This document shows positions 1 to 5,839 of a stretch of DNA of 6,432 nt, in pieces. The stretch spans positions 1 to 6,432 of the forward strand of contig DASXHZ010000111.1 of assembly GCA_036488085.1 (NCBI GenBank), given 5' to 3'. A model generated the notes under the pieces. That model was not told the origin of the DNA. It saw only the letters and a list, made by a program, of their open reading frames with translations, and ran no database searches. Position 1 is the stretch's first letter. Every line of letters starts with the position of its first letter. A program made the translations under genes and the position numbers. Source of the DNA: DASXHZ01 sp036488085 (GTDB lineage Bacteria > Acidobacteriota > Thermoanaerobaculia > Gp7-AA8).

Positions 1-1579
1 CGCCTTCCTTCGCCACGAGCGCGCCGCGCCCGCGGCTGGCGATCTCGCCGCGGTACGGGCCGTACTCGAGGAAGGTGTGGTACAGCAGGCCGGTGCCGCG
101 CGTCTCGGAGAGGAACTCGGTGCGGATGCCGAAGAGGCCGCGGGTGGGGATTTTGAACTCGATGCGCACGCGGCCGGTGCCGGGATTGACCATATCGGTC
201 ATCTCGCCGCGGCGCTGCTGGAGTTTCTCCATGATCGCGCCGACGTGTGCCTCGTCGATGTCGACGACGAGCGCCTCGTACGGCTCCAGGGTCTTGCCGC
301 CGATTTCCTTGAGGATGACTTGCGGCCGTGACAGTGCGAACTCGTAGCCCTCGCGGCGCATGTTCTCGGCGAGGATCGACAGGTGCAGCTCGCCGCGCCC
401 GCTGACTTCGAAGCGGTCGGCCTGCTCGGTCTCGCGCACGCGCAGGGCCACGTCCTTGCGCGTCTCGCGCTCGAGGCGCTCCTTGAGGTTGCGCGACGTG
501 ACGAACTTCCCTTCGGTGCCGGCGAACGGCGAGTCGTTGACCATCCAGAACATCGAGACGGTCGGCTCGTCGATCGCGATCGGCTCGAGGCGTTCCGGAG
601 CATCGGCCGCGGCGATCGTCTCGCCGATCTCGATGTCGGCGAAGCCGGCGACCGCGACGATTTCGCCGGCGGAGGCTTGTTCGACGTCCTCACGGCGCAA
701 GCCTTCGAACGCCGTCAGCTTCGTGACGCGGCCCTTCTTCTGCGTGCCGTCGCGCAGGATGAGGACGACGTCCTCCCCCTGGCGGACCTTGCCGCGCTGG
801 ATACGGCCGATTCCGAGGCGGCCGACGTAGTCGTTGTAATCGATGGCGGAGACGAGGAGCTGCAGCGCGCCTTCGGAGTTGCCCGGCGGCGGCGGGATGC
901 GCTTGAGCACCGCATCGAAGAGCGGGCGGCAGTCGTCGTTGGTGTCTTCTAGGTTATTACGCACGATGCCGGCGCGGCCGATGGCGTAGAGCACCGGGAA
1001 GTCGATCTGCTCGTCGCTGGCGCCGAGCTCGATCATGAGATCGAACACTTCATTGAGCACTTCGTTCGGCCGGGCGTCACTGCGATCGATCTTGTTGATG
1101 ACGACGATCGGCAGGAGTCCGAGGCTGAGCGCCTTCCGCAGCACGAAGCGCGTCTGCGGCATCGGTCCTTCGGCCGCGTCGACCAGGAGGATGACGCCGT
1201 CGACCATCGAGAGGACGCGCTCGACTTCGCCGCCGAAGTCGGCGTGGCCCGGGGTGTCGACGATGTTGATCTTCACCTCGGTTTCATGGATGAAGTTCGC
1301 TGGCAGGTCGTGGCCGGAAGCGGTGTGCGTCGCCTCGTGATGCGCGGCGTGACCGAGGGCATCGGGGGAGTCGACCATGTAGCGGACGGATGTGTTCTTG
1401 GCGAGGATGGTGATGCCGCGCTCACGCTCGAGATCGTTCGAGTCCATGACGCGCTCGTCGACCTGCTGGTTCGCCCGGATGGCGCCCGCCTGCTTGAGGA
1501 GGGCGTCGACGAGGGTCGTCTTGCCGTGGTCGACGTGCGCGATGATCGCGACGTTGCGGATGTCGTATCGAAACTGCAT
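1..1579 (-). CDS. typA: Ribosome-associated translational GTPase TypA/BipA (partial, C-terminus off the left edge)
   Basis: TypA/BipA is an EF-G-like GTPase that binds the ribosome and acts in 50S assembly, stress and low-temperature growth. Translation from ATG at 1579 opens MQFRYDIRNVAIIAHVDHGK. Visible G motifs are the P-loop AHVDHGKT (residues 14-21), switch I RGIT (54-57), DTPG (108-111) and NKID (162-165). Domain II starts near residue 230, domain III near 345 and the EF-G-C-like domain near 430. BipA-typical blocks are SMVDGV, PMPQTRFV, GKFVTSR, GRGELHLS and GTGLLYHTF. The frame is open for 526 codons, so roughly the last 110 residues are missing. Compared with E. coli BipA there are about 32 extra residues (68-99) between switch I and DTPG. 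No clear Shine-Dalgarno precedes the start, but the start matches the family N-terminus. It is transcribed divergently from the GAF-PAS gene. Confidence 0.97.
   Translation of the reverse strand, partial: MQFRYDIRNVAIIAHVDHGKTTLVDALLKQAGAIRANQQVDERVMDSNDLERERGITILAKNTSVRYMVDSPDALGHAAHHEATHTASGHDLPANFIHETEVKINIVDTPGHADFGGEVERVLSMVDGVILLVDAAEGPMPQTRFVLRKALSLGLLPIVVINKIDRSDARPNEVLNEVFDLMIELGASDEQIDFPVLYAIGRAGIVRNNLEDTNDDCRPLFDAVLKRIPPPPGNSEGALQLLVSAIDYNDYVGRLGIGRIQRGKVRQGEDVVLILRDGTQKKGRVTKLTAFEGLRREDVEQASAGEIVAVAGFADIEIGETIAAADAPERLEPIAIDEPTVSMFWMVNDSPFAGTEGKFVTSRNLKERLERETRKDVALRVRETEQADRFEVSGRGELHLSILAENMRREGYEFALSRPQVILKEIGGKTLEPYEALVVDIDEAHVGAIMEKLQQRRGEMTDMVNPGTGRVRIEFKIPTRGLFGIRTEFLSETRGTGLLYHTFLEYGPYRGEIASRGRGALVAKEG
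1283..1378 (-). other. His-rich ~32-residue insertion in the TypA G domain
   Basis: Canonical TypA runs from AKNT directly through a short strand to INIVDTPGHADFGG. Here residues 68-99 intervene, and they include H77, H80, H81, H85, H90 and H98, with acidic residues between them (D70, D73, E82, D91). The frame and GC-rich codon use continue without a break, so this reads as a genuine in-frame insertion and not a frameshift. It follows switch I and lies in the beta2-beta3 hairpin region expected to face the effector/ribosome side. A metal-binding role is only an inference from the His spacing. Confidence 0.8.
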
Positions 1580-1664
1580 GCGCGCTGTTCAACGCGGCGG
1601 TGCTCGAATCATTCCATGGGCGCTCTTGACTTCCGCCAATCCGCGCCTCACATTCACTCCACAC
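1580..1664. promoter_or_regulatory. Divergent intergenic region with candidate face-to-face promoters
   Basis: This 85-bp gap separates the start codons of typA (minus) and the GAF-PAS gene (plus), so both promoters must lie in or beside it. For typA, a minus-strand -35 TTGGCG (1634-1639) and -10 TGGAAT (1611-1616) are 17 bp apart, each matching 4 of 6 consensus bases; they would give a leader of about 25 nt. For the plus gene, TTGACT (1626-1631, 5 of 6) is followed after 17 bp by a weak CACATT (1649-1654, 3 of 6), placing transcription start within a few bases of the ATG at 1665. Neither start codon has an obvious Shine-Dalgarno. The assignments rest on consensus matching alone, in a sigma-70 framework that may not fit this organism. 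Confidence 0.35.
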
Positions 1665-2312
1665 ATGCCCAGTTCCATCGATCTCGCCGCACGGCTGTCG
1701 GCCGTGGTGGCGTTGCAGCAGGACGTTCTCGGCGCGGCCTCGGACGCGCAGAAGGTGATGGCAATCGTCGTCACGCGGATCGCGGAGCTGACGGGCGGCG
1801 ATGGGGCGGCGGTGGCGCTGGTCGATGGCGAGGACCTCGCGATCGGCGCGATCGACGGTGTGGTGCCATATACGAAGGATGAGCGTGCGCCGATCGCGGG
1901 AAGTCTCGCGGCGGATGCGTTGATGAGCGGCGACATCATCCGGCGCGATGATCTCCGGATCGACAGCGCCGGTACGCAGCGGCCGATCCAGATTGCCGCG
2001 GCGATGACGGCGCCGCTGCTGCGCGACGGTCTCGTGGTCGGCGTGGTCGAGACGTTCGCGACGACCGCTCATTCGTTCGACGATCTCGCTGCCTACACGC
2101 TGCAACTCCTCGCCGGGATGACCTCGGGCGCGCTGCTCGTCGCACGCGCGTTCCGCGCGAAGGAAGACTCGGAAGCACGCTACCGGATGCTGTTCGAGCG
2201 CAATATCGCCGGCGTCTTCCGGACGACGCGCGACGGCCGGATTCTCGACTGCAACTCCGCCTTCGCCAATGCCCTCGGCTACACCTCACGCGAGGATCTG
2301 CTGTCACGCTAG
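1665..2312 (+). CDS. GAF-PAS sensory protein, truncated inside the PAS domain by an in-frame amber codon
   Basis: From ATG 1665 the frame encodes 215 residues up to TAG at 2310-2312. Residues ~10-160 look like a GAF ligand/redox-sensing domain: an N-terminal helix (LQQDVLGAASDAQKVMAIVV), the strand GAAVALVDGEDL, the RPIQIAAAMTAPLLRDGLVV core and a FDDLAAYTLQLLA C-terminal helix. After a short linker, residues ~169-215 are the first half of a PAS domain (ARYRMLFERNIAGVFRTTRD, then GRILDCNSAFANALGYTSRE). The frame is open well upstream of 1665, but that part is antisense to typA and lacks domain similarity, so I chose ATG 1665. No Shine-Dalgarno is visible. No kinase, GGDEF, HTH or phosphatase output domain exists even beyond the amber codon. 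It is divergent from typA and convergent with the GT-C-like gene. The ligand and signalling partner cannot be told from sequence. Confidence 0.75.
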   Translation: MPSSIDLAARLSAVVALQQDVLGAASDAQKVMAIVVTRIAELTGGDGAAVALVDGEDLAIGAIDGVVPYTKDERAPIAGSLAADALMSGDIIRRDDLRIDSAGTQRPIQIAAAMTAPLLRDGLVVGVVETFATTAHSFDDLAAYTLQLLAGMTSGALLVARAFRAKEDSEARYRMLFERNIAGVFRTTRDGRILDCNSAFANALGYTSREDLLSR

Positions 2313-2513
2313 TCGTGGGACCTCTACGGCCACCGTGCCGATCGGGAGGCCTTCCTCCGGCGCCTCGACGACGCCCAGGCGATGACGAACTATCGCATCC
2401 AGCTCAAAAGGAAGGACGGCGTGCCGATGCACGCCATCGTGAACGTCGCCGTCATCCGCGACGAGTCAGGCTCGCAACTCCTCGGCACGCTGGTCGCGGA
2501 GAACGCGGACTAG
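2313..2513 (+). pseudogene. In-frame remainder of the PAS domain after the amber codon
   Basis: Reading straight through TAG 2310-2312 in the same frame gives 66 more sense codons (codons 217-282) and a final TAG at 2511-2513. The peptide SWDLYGHRADREAFLRRLDD, then YRIQLKRKDGVPMHAIVNVA and SGSQLLGTLVAEN, is the expected second half of a PAS fold: the D-L-Y helix, the R-x-KDG-x-P strand turn and the closing GTLV strand. Codon bias stays typical of the window and there is no other stop or frameshift. One substitution therefore separates this locus from an intact 282-residue GAF-PAS protein. The options are a recent nonsense mutation, a base-call error or rare readthrough. The segment has no plausible independent start, because it is only half a domain. 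Confidence 0.7.
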
Positions 2514-2527
2514 TCACTGGTGACTAG
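2510..2527. repeat. Perfect inverted repeat at convergent gene ends, carrying the stop codons
   Basis: CTAGTCAC and GTGACTAG (2510-2517, 2520-2527) are exact reverse complements separated by 2 bp. The left CTAG supplies both the plus-strand TAG stop (2511-2513) of the GAF-PAS frame and the minus-strand TAG stop (2510-2512) of the GT-C-like gene. The convergent genes thus overlap by three bases. A hairpin is possible but AT-moderate, with no U-tract on either strand, so a bidirectional terminator role is doubtful. No other terminator exists between these genes. Confidence 0.6.
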
Positions 2528-4321
2528 GTCATACACCTCGTCGTCGCCGAACGTGGCGACGGGCGCGAGGTGTTCGCGGGCGATCCACGCGTGAACGACA
2601 CCCGCTTTGTCGCCGAGGAGTGCGTTGTGAACGACTACGACGCGGCAGCCGTTGCCGCGGAGGATGTCGTAGAACGCGTCGTCGTATGCGCCGGCTTCGC
2701 AGCGTGCAACGAGGATCTTGCGCAGCGGCGGATCGAAACCGGAGACGCCGTTCATCATCCGGACGTGGTGGTGCGTCGCGGCGAGTAGGTAGCCGGCCTC
2801 GATCTCGCCGGACGAAACGGGGAGTTCGATGAAGACGGCGGGCCGATGCTGCGCGATCCAGTCGTAGACCGGCGCGGGCCGCGCCGGGACGTCAGCCCAC
2901 GCGATGCGCGGGAGGATTTCGACGATGGTCAGCGCGAGCACGAGCGTTGCCACGGCGCGGCGCATGCGGACGCGCGCGAGAAGCTCGACGAATCCGATCG
3001 CCATCCAGACGGCGAGGCCGGTCTGGAGGATGACGACCCATCGCGACGGTGTGCGCGTGGCGCGGAAGATCGGGAGGAGGCGGAAGAGAAAAGGATGCAG
3101 GAACGCGTGCTCTCCGAGCGCGCCGGCGAAGCCGATCGCGATCCAAAGCGCGGCGGCCCACTCTTCGACGCTGAAGCGGGAGCCGCTCACGAACGCCCGG
3201 ATGTTCGGGGCGAAGCGGATGACGGCGAGGATGACCGCGAGCGTGATCGGGACGTCGGCACCGTGGCGCGTTCGGGCCATGATGATGGCGGCAATCGCGA
3301 GACCGCCGATGGCGACGTCGAGGATGCGGTTCTTTGTAGCTCCGCCGACTCGGCGGAGCGGTTCTGCGCAGACCGCGCCGCCGAGTCGGCGGCGCCACAC
3401 AGAAAACAAAGCGAGAAGCACTGGCATGACGCCGAGGAACAGGTGGCGCTCCTCATGCGCCCGCCCCGCGGCGATCTTGCCGTAGAGGAGGCTCCGTTCG
3501 GACGCCATGAGAAAGTCGTACGGCGTCGCGGAGCCTGCGAGCGACTCGTATGAGCGCCTCCACATCCGGTACGTCTTCGAGACGATCTCGTAGGGAATCA
3601 GGAACGGCAGGAGGACGGCGCACGAGATCACGAGCGTCACGATGAGCCGGCGCCAGAACTGCGCGTCGTGCCGATCGGTGACGATGAATAGAAAGACGAT
3701 CGTGATGCCGATCGCGGTCGCGCCGAACGCCAGCCAATAGATGTTCGTGAGGCCGTTCATCACGAACGCGGTGCCGAGGAGGAGGGCGTGCTTCGTGTCG
3801 GCGTGACGCCAGTAAGCCAGGAGCGCTGCGAGCATCAGCGGCAGCCAGCCGGTCCAGACGACCTGGACGTGCGAGAGGTGATCGAACTTGAAGGAGACGA
3901 ATGCGGCGAAGATCCCGCAGGCGAATGCCGCGATGAAGTTGCCGGTGATCATCCGCGCCAGGACCCATGCGCCGTAGCCGCTGAACGCGAACCCGAGGAT
4001 CATCGCGAGGTTGTAGACGGCGAGGGGAGACGCGCCGGCGAGGTGGAAGGGGAGGACCGCGAGGTCGATTCCGGTCATGTTCTCGCTGAACGCGAGCGGC
4101 AACTTCGCCGGATGGAGGATCGGCGCGTCGAAGAGGTGCAGCGGCTGGTGCGTCAGCGCGTAGCCGCCCCAGTCGATGATCCAGCAGTTGAGCAGCGGGT
4201 CGCCGCGGTCGGCGACGAATGTGTCGAGGTGCGTTGCGAGCGGCCAGGTGAGCGCGACGGCGAGCAGTGCGTAGAGCGCGAAGGCGCCGACGTGATTCGC
4301 CGGCGAGGTCGCCGGCGCCAC
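2510..4321 (-). CDS. GT-C-like polytopic membrane protein, possible lipid-linked glycosyltransferase
   Basis: About 603 residues with roughly ten hydrophobic segments (for example ~13-31, 84-96, 102-122, 127-143, 155-170, 181-212, 225-243, 293-308, 335-349, 357-371, 388-403, 427-448, 455-471), followed by a soluble C-terminal domain (~480-603). The first loop has the acidic VADRGDPLLN (36-45) and the WIIDWGGY stretch that resemble integral membrane proteins of the GT-C/YfhO-like type; RATRTPSRWV (420-429) is another familiar block. No catalytic activity can be assigned. The frame is open to ATG 4480, but that part overlaps the lipoprotein gene and encodes low-complexity Ser/Arg/Pro. I therefore prefer GTG at 4321, 4 bp after the upstream stop; GTG 4339 is the alternative, overlapping that gene by 14 bp. 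It is last in the minus-strand operon. Residues ~306-331 come from a palindromic repeat element. Confidence 0.75.
   Translation of the reverse strand: MAPATSPANHVGAFALYALLAVALTWPLATHLDTFVADRGDPLLNCWIIDWGGYALTHQPLHLFDAPILHPAKLPLAFSENMTGIDLAVLPFHLAGASPLAVYNLAMILGFAFSGYGAWVLARMITGNFIAAFACGIFAAFVSFKFDHLSHVQVVWTGWLPLMLAALLAYWRHADTKHALLLGTAFVMNGLTNIYWLAFGATAIGITIVFLFIVTDRHDAQFWRRLIVTLVISCAVLLPFLIPYEIVSKTYRMWRRSYESLAGSATPYDFLMASERSLLYGKIAAGRAHEERHLFLGVMPVLLALFSVWRRRLGGAVCAEPLRRVGGATKNRILDVAIGGLAIAAIIMARTRHGADVPITLAVILAVIRFAPNIRAFVSGSRFSVEEWAAALWIAIGFAGALGEHAFLHPFLFRLLPIFRATRTPSRWVVILQTGLAVWMAIGFVELLARVRMRRAVATLVLALTIVEILPRIAWADVPARPAPVYDWIAQHRPAVFIELPVSSGEIEAGYLLAATHHHVRMMNGVSGFDPPLRKILVARCEAGAYDDAFYDILRGNGCRVVVVHNALLGDKAGVVHAWIAREHLAPVATFGDDEVYDLVTSD
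3330..3404. repeat. 75-bp imperfect inverted repeat made of two 21-bp palindromes (REP/BIME-like), inside the GT-C-like gene
   Basis: The arms 3330-3362 and 3372-3404 pair with only 4 mismatches in 33 (3334/3400, 3338/3396, 3341/3393, 3357/3377). Each arm holds its own perfect palindrome, at 3339-3359 and 3375-3395, with the shared core CCGCCGA-N-TCGGCGG and opposite centre bases (C, then G). Between them lies a third exact palindrome, TCTGCGCAGA (3363-3372). The outer ends (TTCTTTGT and ACACAGAA) are AT-rich, unlike the surrounding gene. The element is 25 codons long, keeps the host frame and encodes a self-repeating peptide, RRLGGA then RRVGGA, in a loop between membrane segments. The architecture resembles REP doublets (BIMEs) or a small MITE. 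No second copy is present in this window, so mobility is inferred. Confidence 0.7.
4298..4317. repeat. Perfect 9-bp inverted repeat at the start of the GT-C-like gene
   Basis: CGCCGGCGA (4298-4306) and TCGCCGGCG (4309-4317) are exact reverse complements separated by GG. In the minus-strand mRNA this GC-rich stem begins about 5 nt inside the reading frame from GTG 4321 and about 9 nt after the lipoprotein stop codon. No U-tract follows, so it is not a typical intrinsic terminator. It could hinder initiation at 4321 or attenuate transcription, or be a by-product of Ala/Pro codons in high-GC DNA. Confidence 0.5.
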
Positions 4322-4325
4322 ACCG

Positions 4326-4871
4326 CTAGTAGTCGACACGGTAGTAGTAGAGGAAGTCCTTCTTCTCGCCCTTCTGCACGATCGGATAGAACTTCGCCTG
4401 CTTGATCGCGGCTTCGTTCTGCGCCGCAAGGTTGGCGGAGCCGGTGGTGTTGGTGATGATGGTGGTGTGGGTGACGTCACCCTCGGTGTTCACGGCGGCC
4501 TCGATGTAAACCGTCCCGTGCGCGCCGGGCTGCGAGACCGGCGAGGGAGGCTTGCGGAACTTCGGCGTCGGGTTGTCCTCTTCCGCCTTGGCGCCCGCGG
4601 CATTCGTCAAGTCCGCCGCGTGCGCCCACCCGCTGCCGTCGGCGGTGCGCACCTCGTCCCAGTCGCCCTTCTTCGTCAGCACCGAGACCGATTCGCCGTT
4701 GAGGAACTTCGTGACGACGGGCGCGTTGTCGTCCGCTTTCGTATGTACGACCAACTCCGGTGCGCCGACGTACGCGACCTCGAGCGTCTCGCGCGCCGGT
4801 GCGGGAGGAGCGACCACTTCCTGTTTGCATGCGGCGACGAGCACGAGGAGTACGAAGAGAAGTCGCTTCAT
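4326..4871 (-). CDS. Lipoprotein with bacterial SH3 domain and TonB-C-like domain
   Basis: The 181-residue protein begins MKRLLFVLLVLVAACKQEVV, a short signal peptide ending in a lipobox (VAAC) with Cys15 as the predicted lipidation site. Residues ~27-90 read as a bacterial SH3-like domain: LEVAYVGAPELVVHTKADDN, then GESVSVLTKKGDWDEVRTAD and GSGWAHAADL. A Pro-rich linker (~100-117) leads to a TonB-C-like domain (~118-181) with HGTVYIEAAVNTEGDVTHTT, an AAIKQAKFYPI helix and a closing YYYRVDY strand. It lacks the N-terminal membrane helix and long Pro-rich span of true TonB, so energy transduction is not implied; a peptidoglycan- or envelope-binding structural role is more likely but inferred. 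Its ATG overlaps the permease stop in the sequence ATGA, chosen because it gives an immediate signal peptide and coupling. Confidence 0.8.
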   Translation of the reverse strand: MKRLLFVLLVLVAACKQEVVAPPAPARETLEVAYVGAPELVVHTKADDNAPVVTKFLNGESVSVLTKKGDWDEVRTADGSGWAHAADLTNAAGAKAEEDNPTPKFRKPPSPVSQPGAHGTVYIEAAVNTEGDVTHTTIITNTTGSANLAAQNEAAIKQAKFYPIVQKGEKKDFLYYYRVDY

Positions 4872-5839
4872 CCGAACACATCCCGATTCGTGAATATCGC
4901 GTAGGCGGCGATGATCGCGGCGATGGCCCAAGCGCCGAGGAGCGTGATGCAGAAGATCATCGACATCCCATCGTACGGCGGCGGCTCGCCGGTGTAATAG
5001 TCGGCGAGGGGGAGCGCGCTGACGAAGAGGTATTTGGCCGACGTCCAATCGGGCGTCAGGCGCGTGAGGATGGTGCCAGCGATCAGCGATGCGAGCATCG
5101 TTCCGATCGCCCCTGCGCTGGAGCGGAAGACGACGGAGAGCAGCAGCGCGATCGTGGCGACGGTCAGCATGGCGTACCACTCCAGGCCGTACGCGATCAG
5201 CGCGTCTTTCCAGAGCGGAAGTTGACGCACATTGCCCGGATTGAACCCCGTACCGCCGGTGCCGAAGCCGGTGAACGTCGGCGCCCCCCACCCGCCGCGC
5301 GGCAGAAACGGCGACGAGATCAGGTACGCCAGTACGGCGCCGGCGAGCAGTGTGATGGTCGTGAAAATCCAGAGCGTGACGAGTTTCGACGTCAGGATCT
5401 TCCACCGCCGCACGGGCCGCGTCAGCAAGAGCTTGTCGGTTCCCTCCGCATGTTCGGCCGAGACGATGTCGCTGCCGAGGACGGCGACGAGCAGCGGCAG
5501 GAGAAGGAACCCGGCCACGTTCGCGAAGCCGCGGACGAACATCGGCGAGGTCGGCTCATTCGGATCGATGTCGTGATCGAGATAGAACTGCAACCGTTTG
5601 ATCTCCGCGCGCATCGACCGCGCCCACGGTGCGTCGGACGGCGAGCGCCGCAAGTTGTTGTTGTAGTACGCGAGACGCTGCTGGATGTCGGCGCGCCAGT
5701 TCCGATGCGGCTGGTTCTTCAGGTGACGGTACTGGCCGTACGAGACGATGCCGATGATCGCCGCGAGGATGGCCATGACGATGTAGAGCCGTTTGCGGCG
5801 GATGAGTTTCAGCGTCTCGTTCTGGATCAGCGACAGCAT
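4868..5839 (-). CDS. ABC-2 type transporter permease subunit
   Basis: This 323-residue inner-membrane protein starts MLSLIQNETLKLIRRKRLYI, the cytoplasmic amphipathic start typical of ABC-2 permeases. About six membrane segments are visible (~18-33, 106-124, 152-175, 221-238, 241-259, 294-315). A large polar domain (~34-105) lies between the first two. The block SAEHAEGTDKLLLTRPVRRW (127-146) is the family's characteristic cytoplasmic motif after the second segment, expected to contact the ATPase. A Gly-rich loop (~181-201) precedes segment four. Two copies, or a dimer, should pair with the upstream ATPase. The start at 5839 shares one base with the ATPase stop (TGATG), and the stop overlaps the next gene's ATG, both signs of translational coupling. 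The open frame continues further upstream, but that part is antiparallel to nothing and overlaps the ATPase, so it is excluded. The substrate is unknown. Confidence 0.9.
   Translation of the reverse strand: MLSLIQNETLKLIRRKRLYIVMAILAAIIGIVSYGQYRHLKNQPHRNWRADIQQRLAYYNNNLRRSPSDAPWARSMRAEIKRLQFYLDHDIDPNEPTSPMFVRGFANVAGFLLLPLLVAVLGSDIVSAEHAEGTDKLLLTRPVRRWKILTSKLVTLWIFTTITLLAGAVLAYLISSPFLPRGGWGAPTFTGFGTGGTGFNPGNVRQLPLWKDALIAYGLEWYAMLTVATIALLLSVVFRSSAGAIGTMLASLIAGTILTRLTPDWTSAKYLFVSALPLADYYTGEPPPYDGMSMIFCITLLGAWAIAAIIAAYAIFTNRDVFG

Noticed and set aside
571..582. GATCGCGATC-type palindromes (also near 3136)
   Set aside because: Short palindromes of this kind are common by chance in CG-rich coding sequence and show no regular spacing or symmetry beyond the core.
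360..952. Long plus-strand open frames across the typA region
   Set aside because: They are antisense to a clear TypA coding sequence; the Arg/Ala/Ser-rich translations have no recognisable domain and arise from high GC content.
2310..2312. Amber codon as pyrrolysine or general stop reassignment
   Set aside because: TAG also ends the lipoprotein, GT-C-like and full GAF-PAS frames here, and PAS domains are not known to use pyrrolysine; mutation or error is simpler.
2846..3553. Plus-strand open frame of about 235 codons with a charged translation rich in Arg, Glu and Asp
   Set aside because: It lies opposite the hydrophobic GT-C-like gene; mirror-image charged frames opposite membrane proteins are expected in high-GC DNA.
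4322..4480. N-terminal extension of the GT-C-like protein to ATG 4480
   Set aside because: The extension lies wholly within the lipoprotein gene in another frame and encodes low-complexity Ser/Arg/Pro sequence.
4872..5405. Upstream extension of the lipoprotein frame to ATG 5405
   Set aside because: It overlaps the permease gene, and ATG 4871 gives a proper lipoprotein signal peptide and an ATGA overlap.
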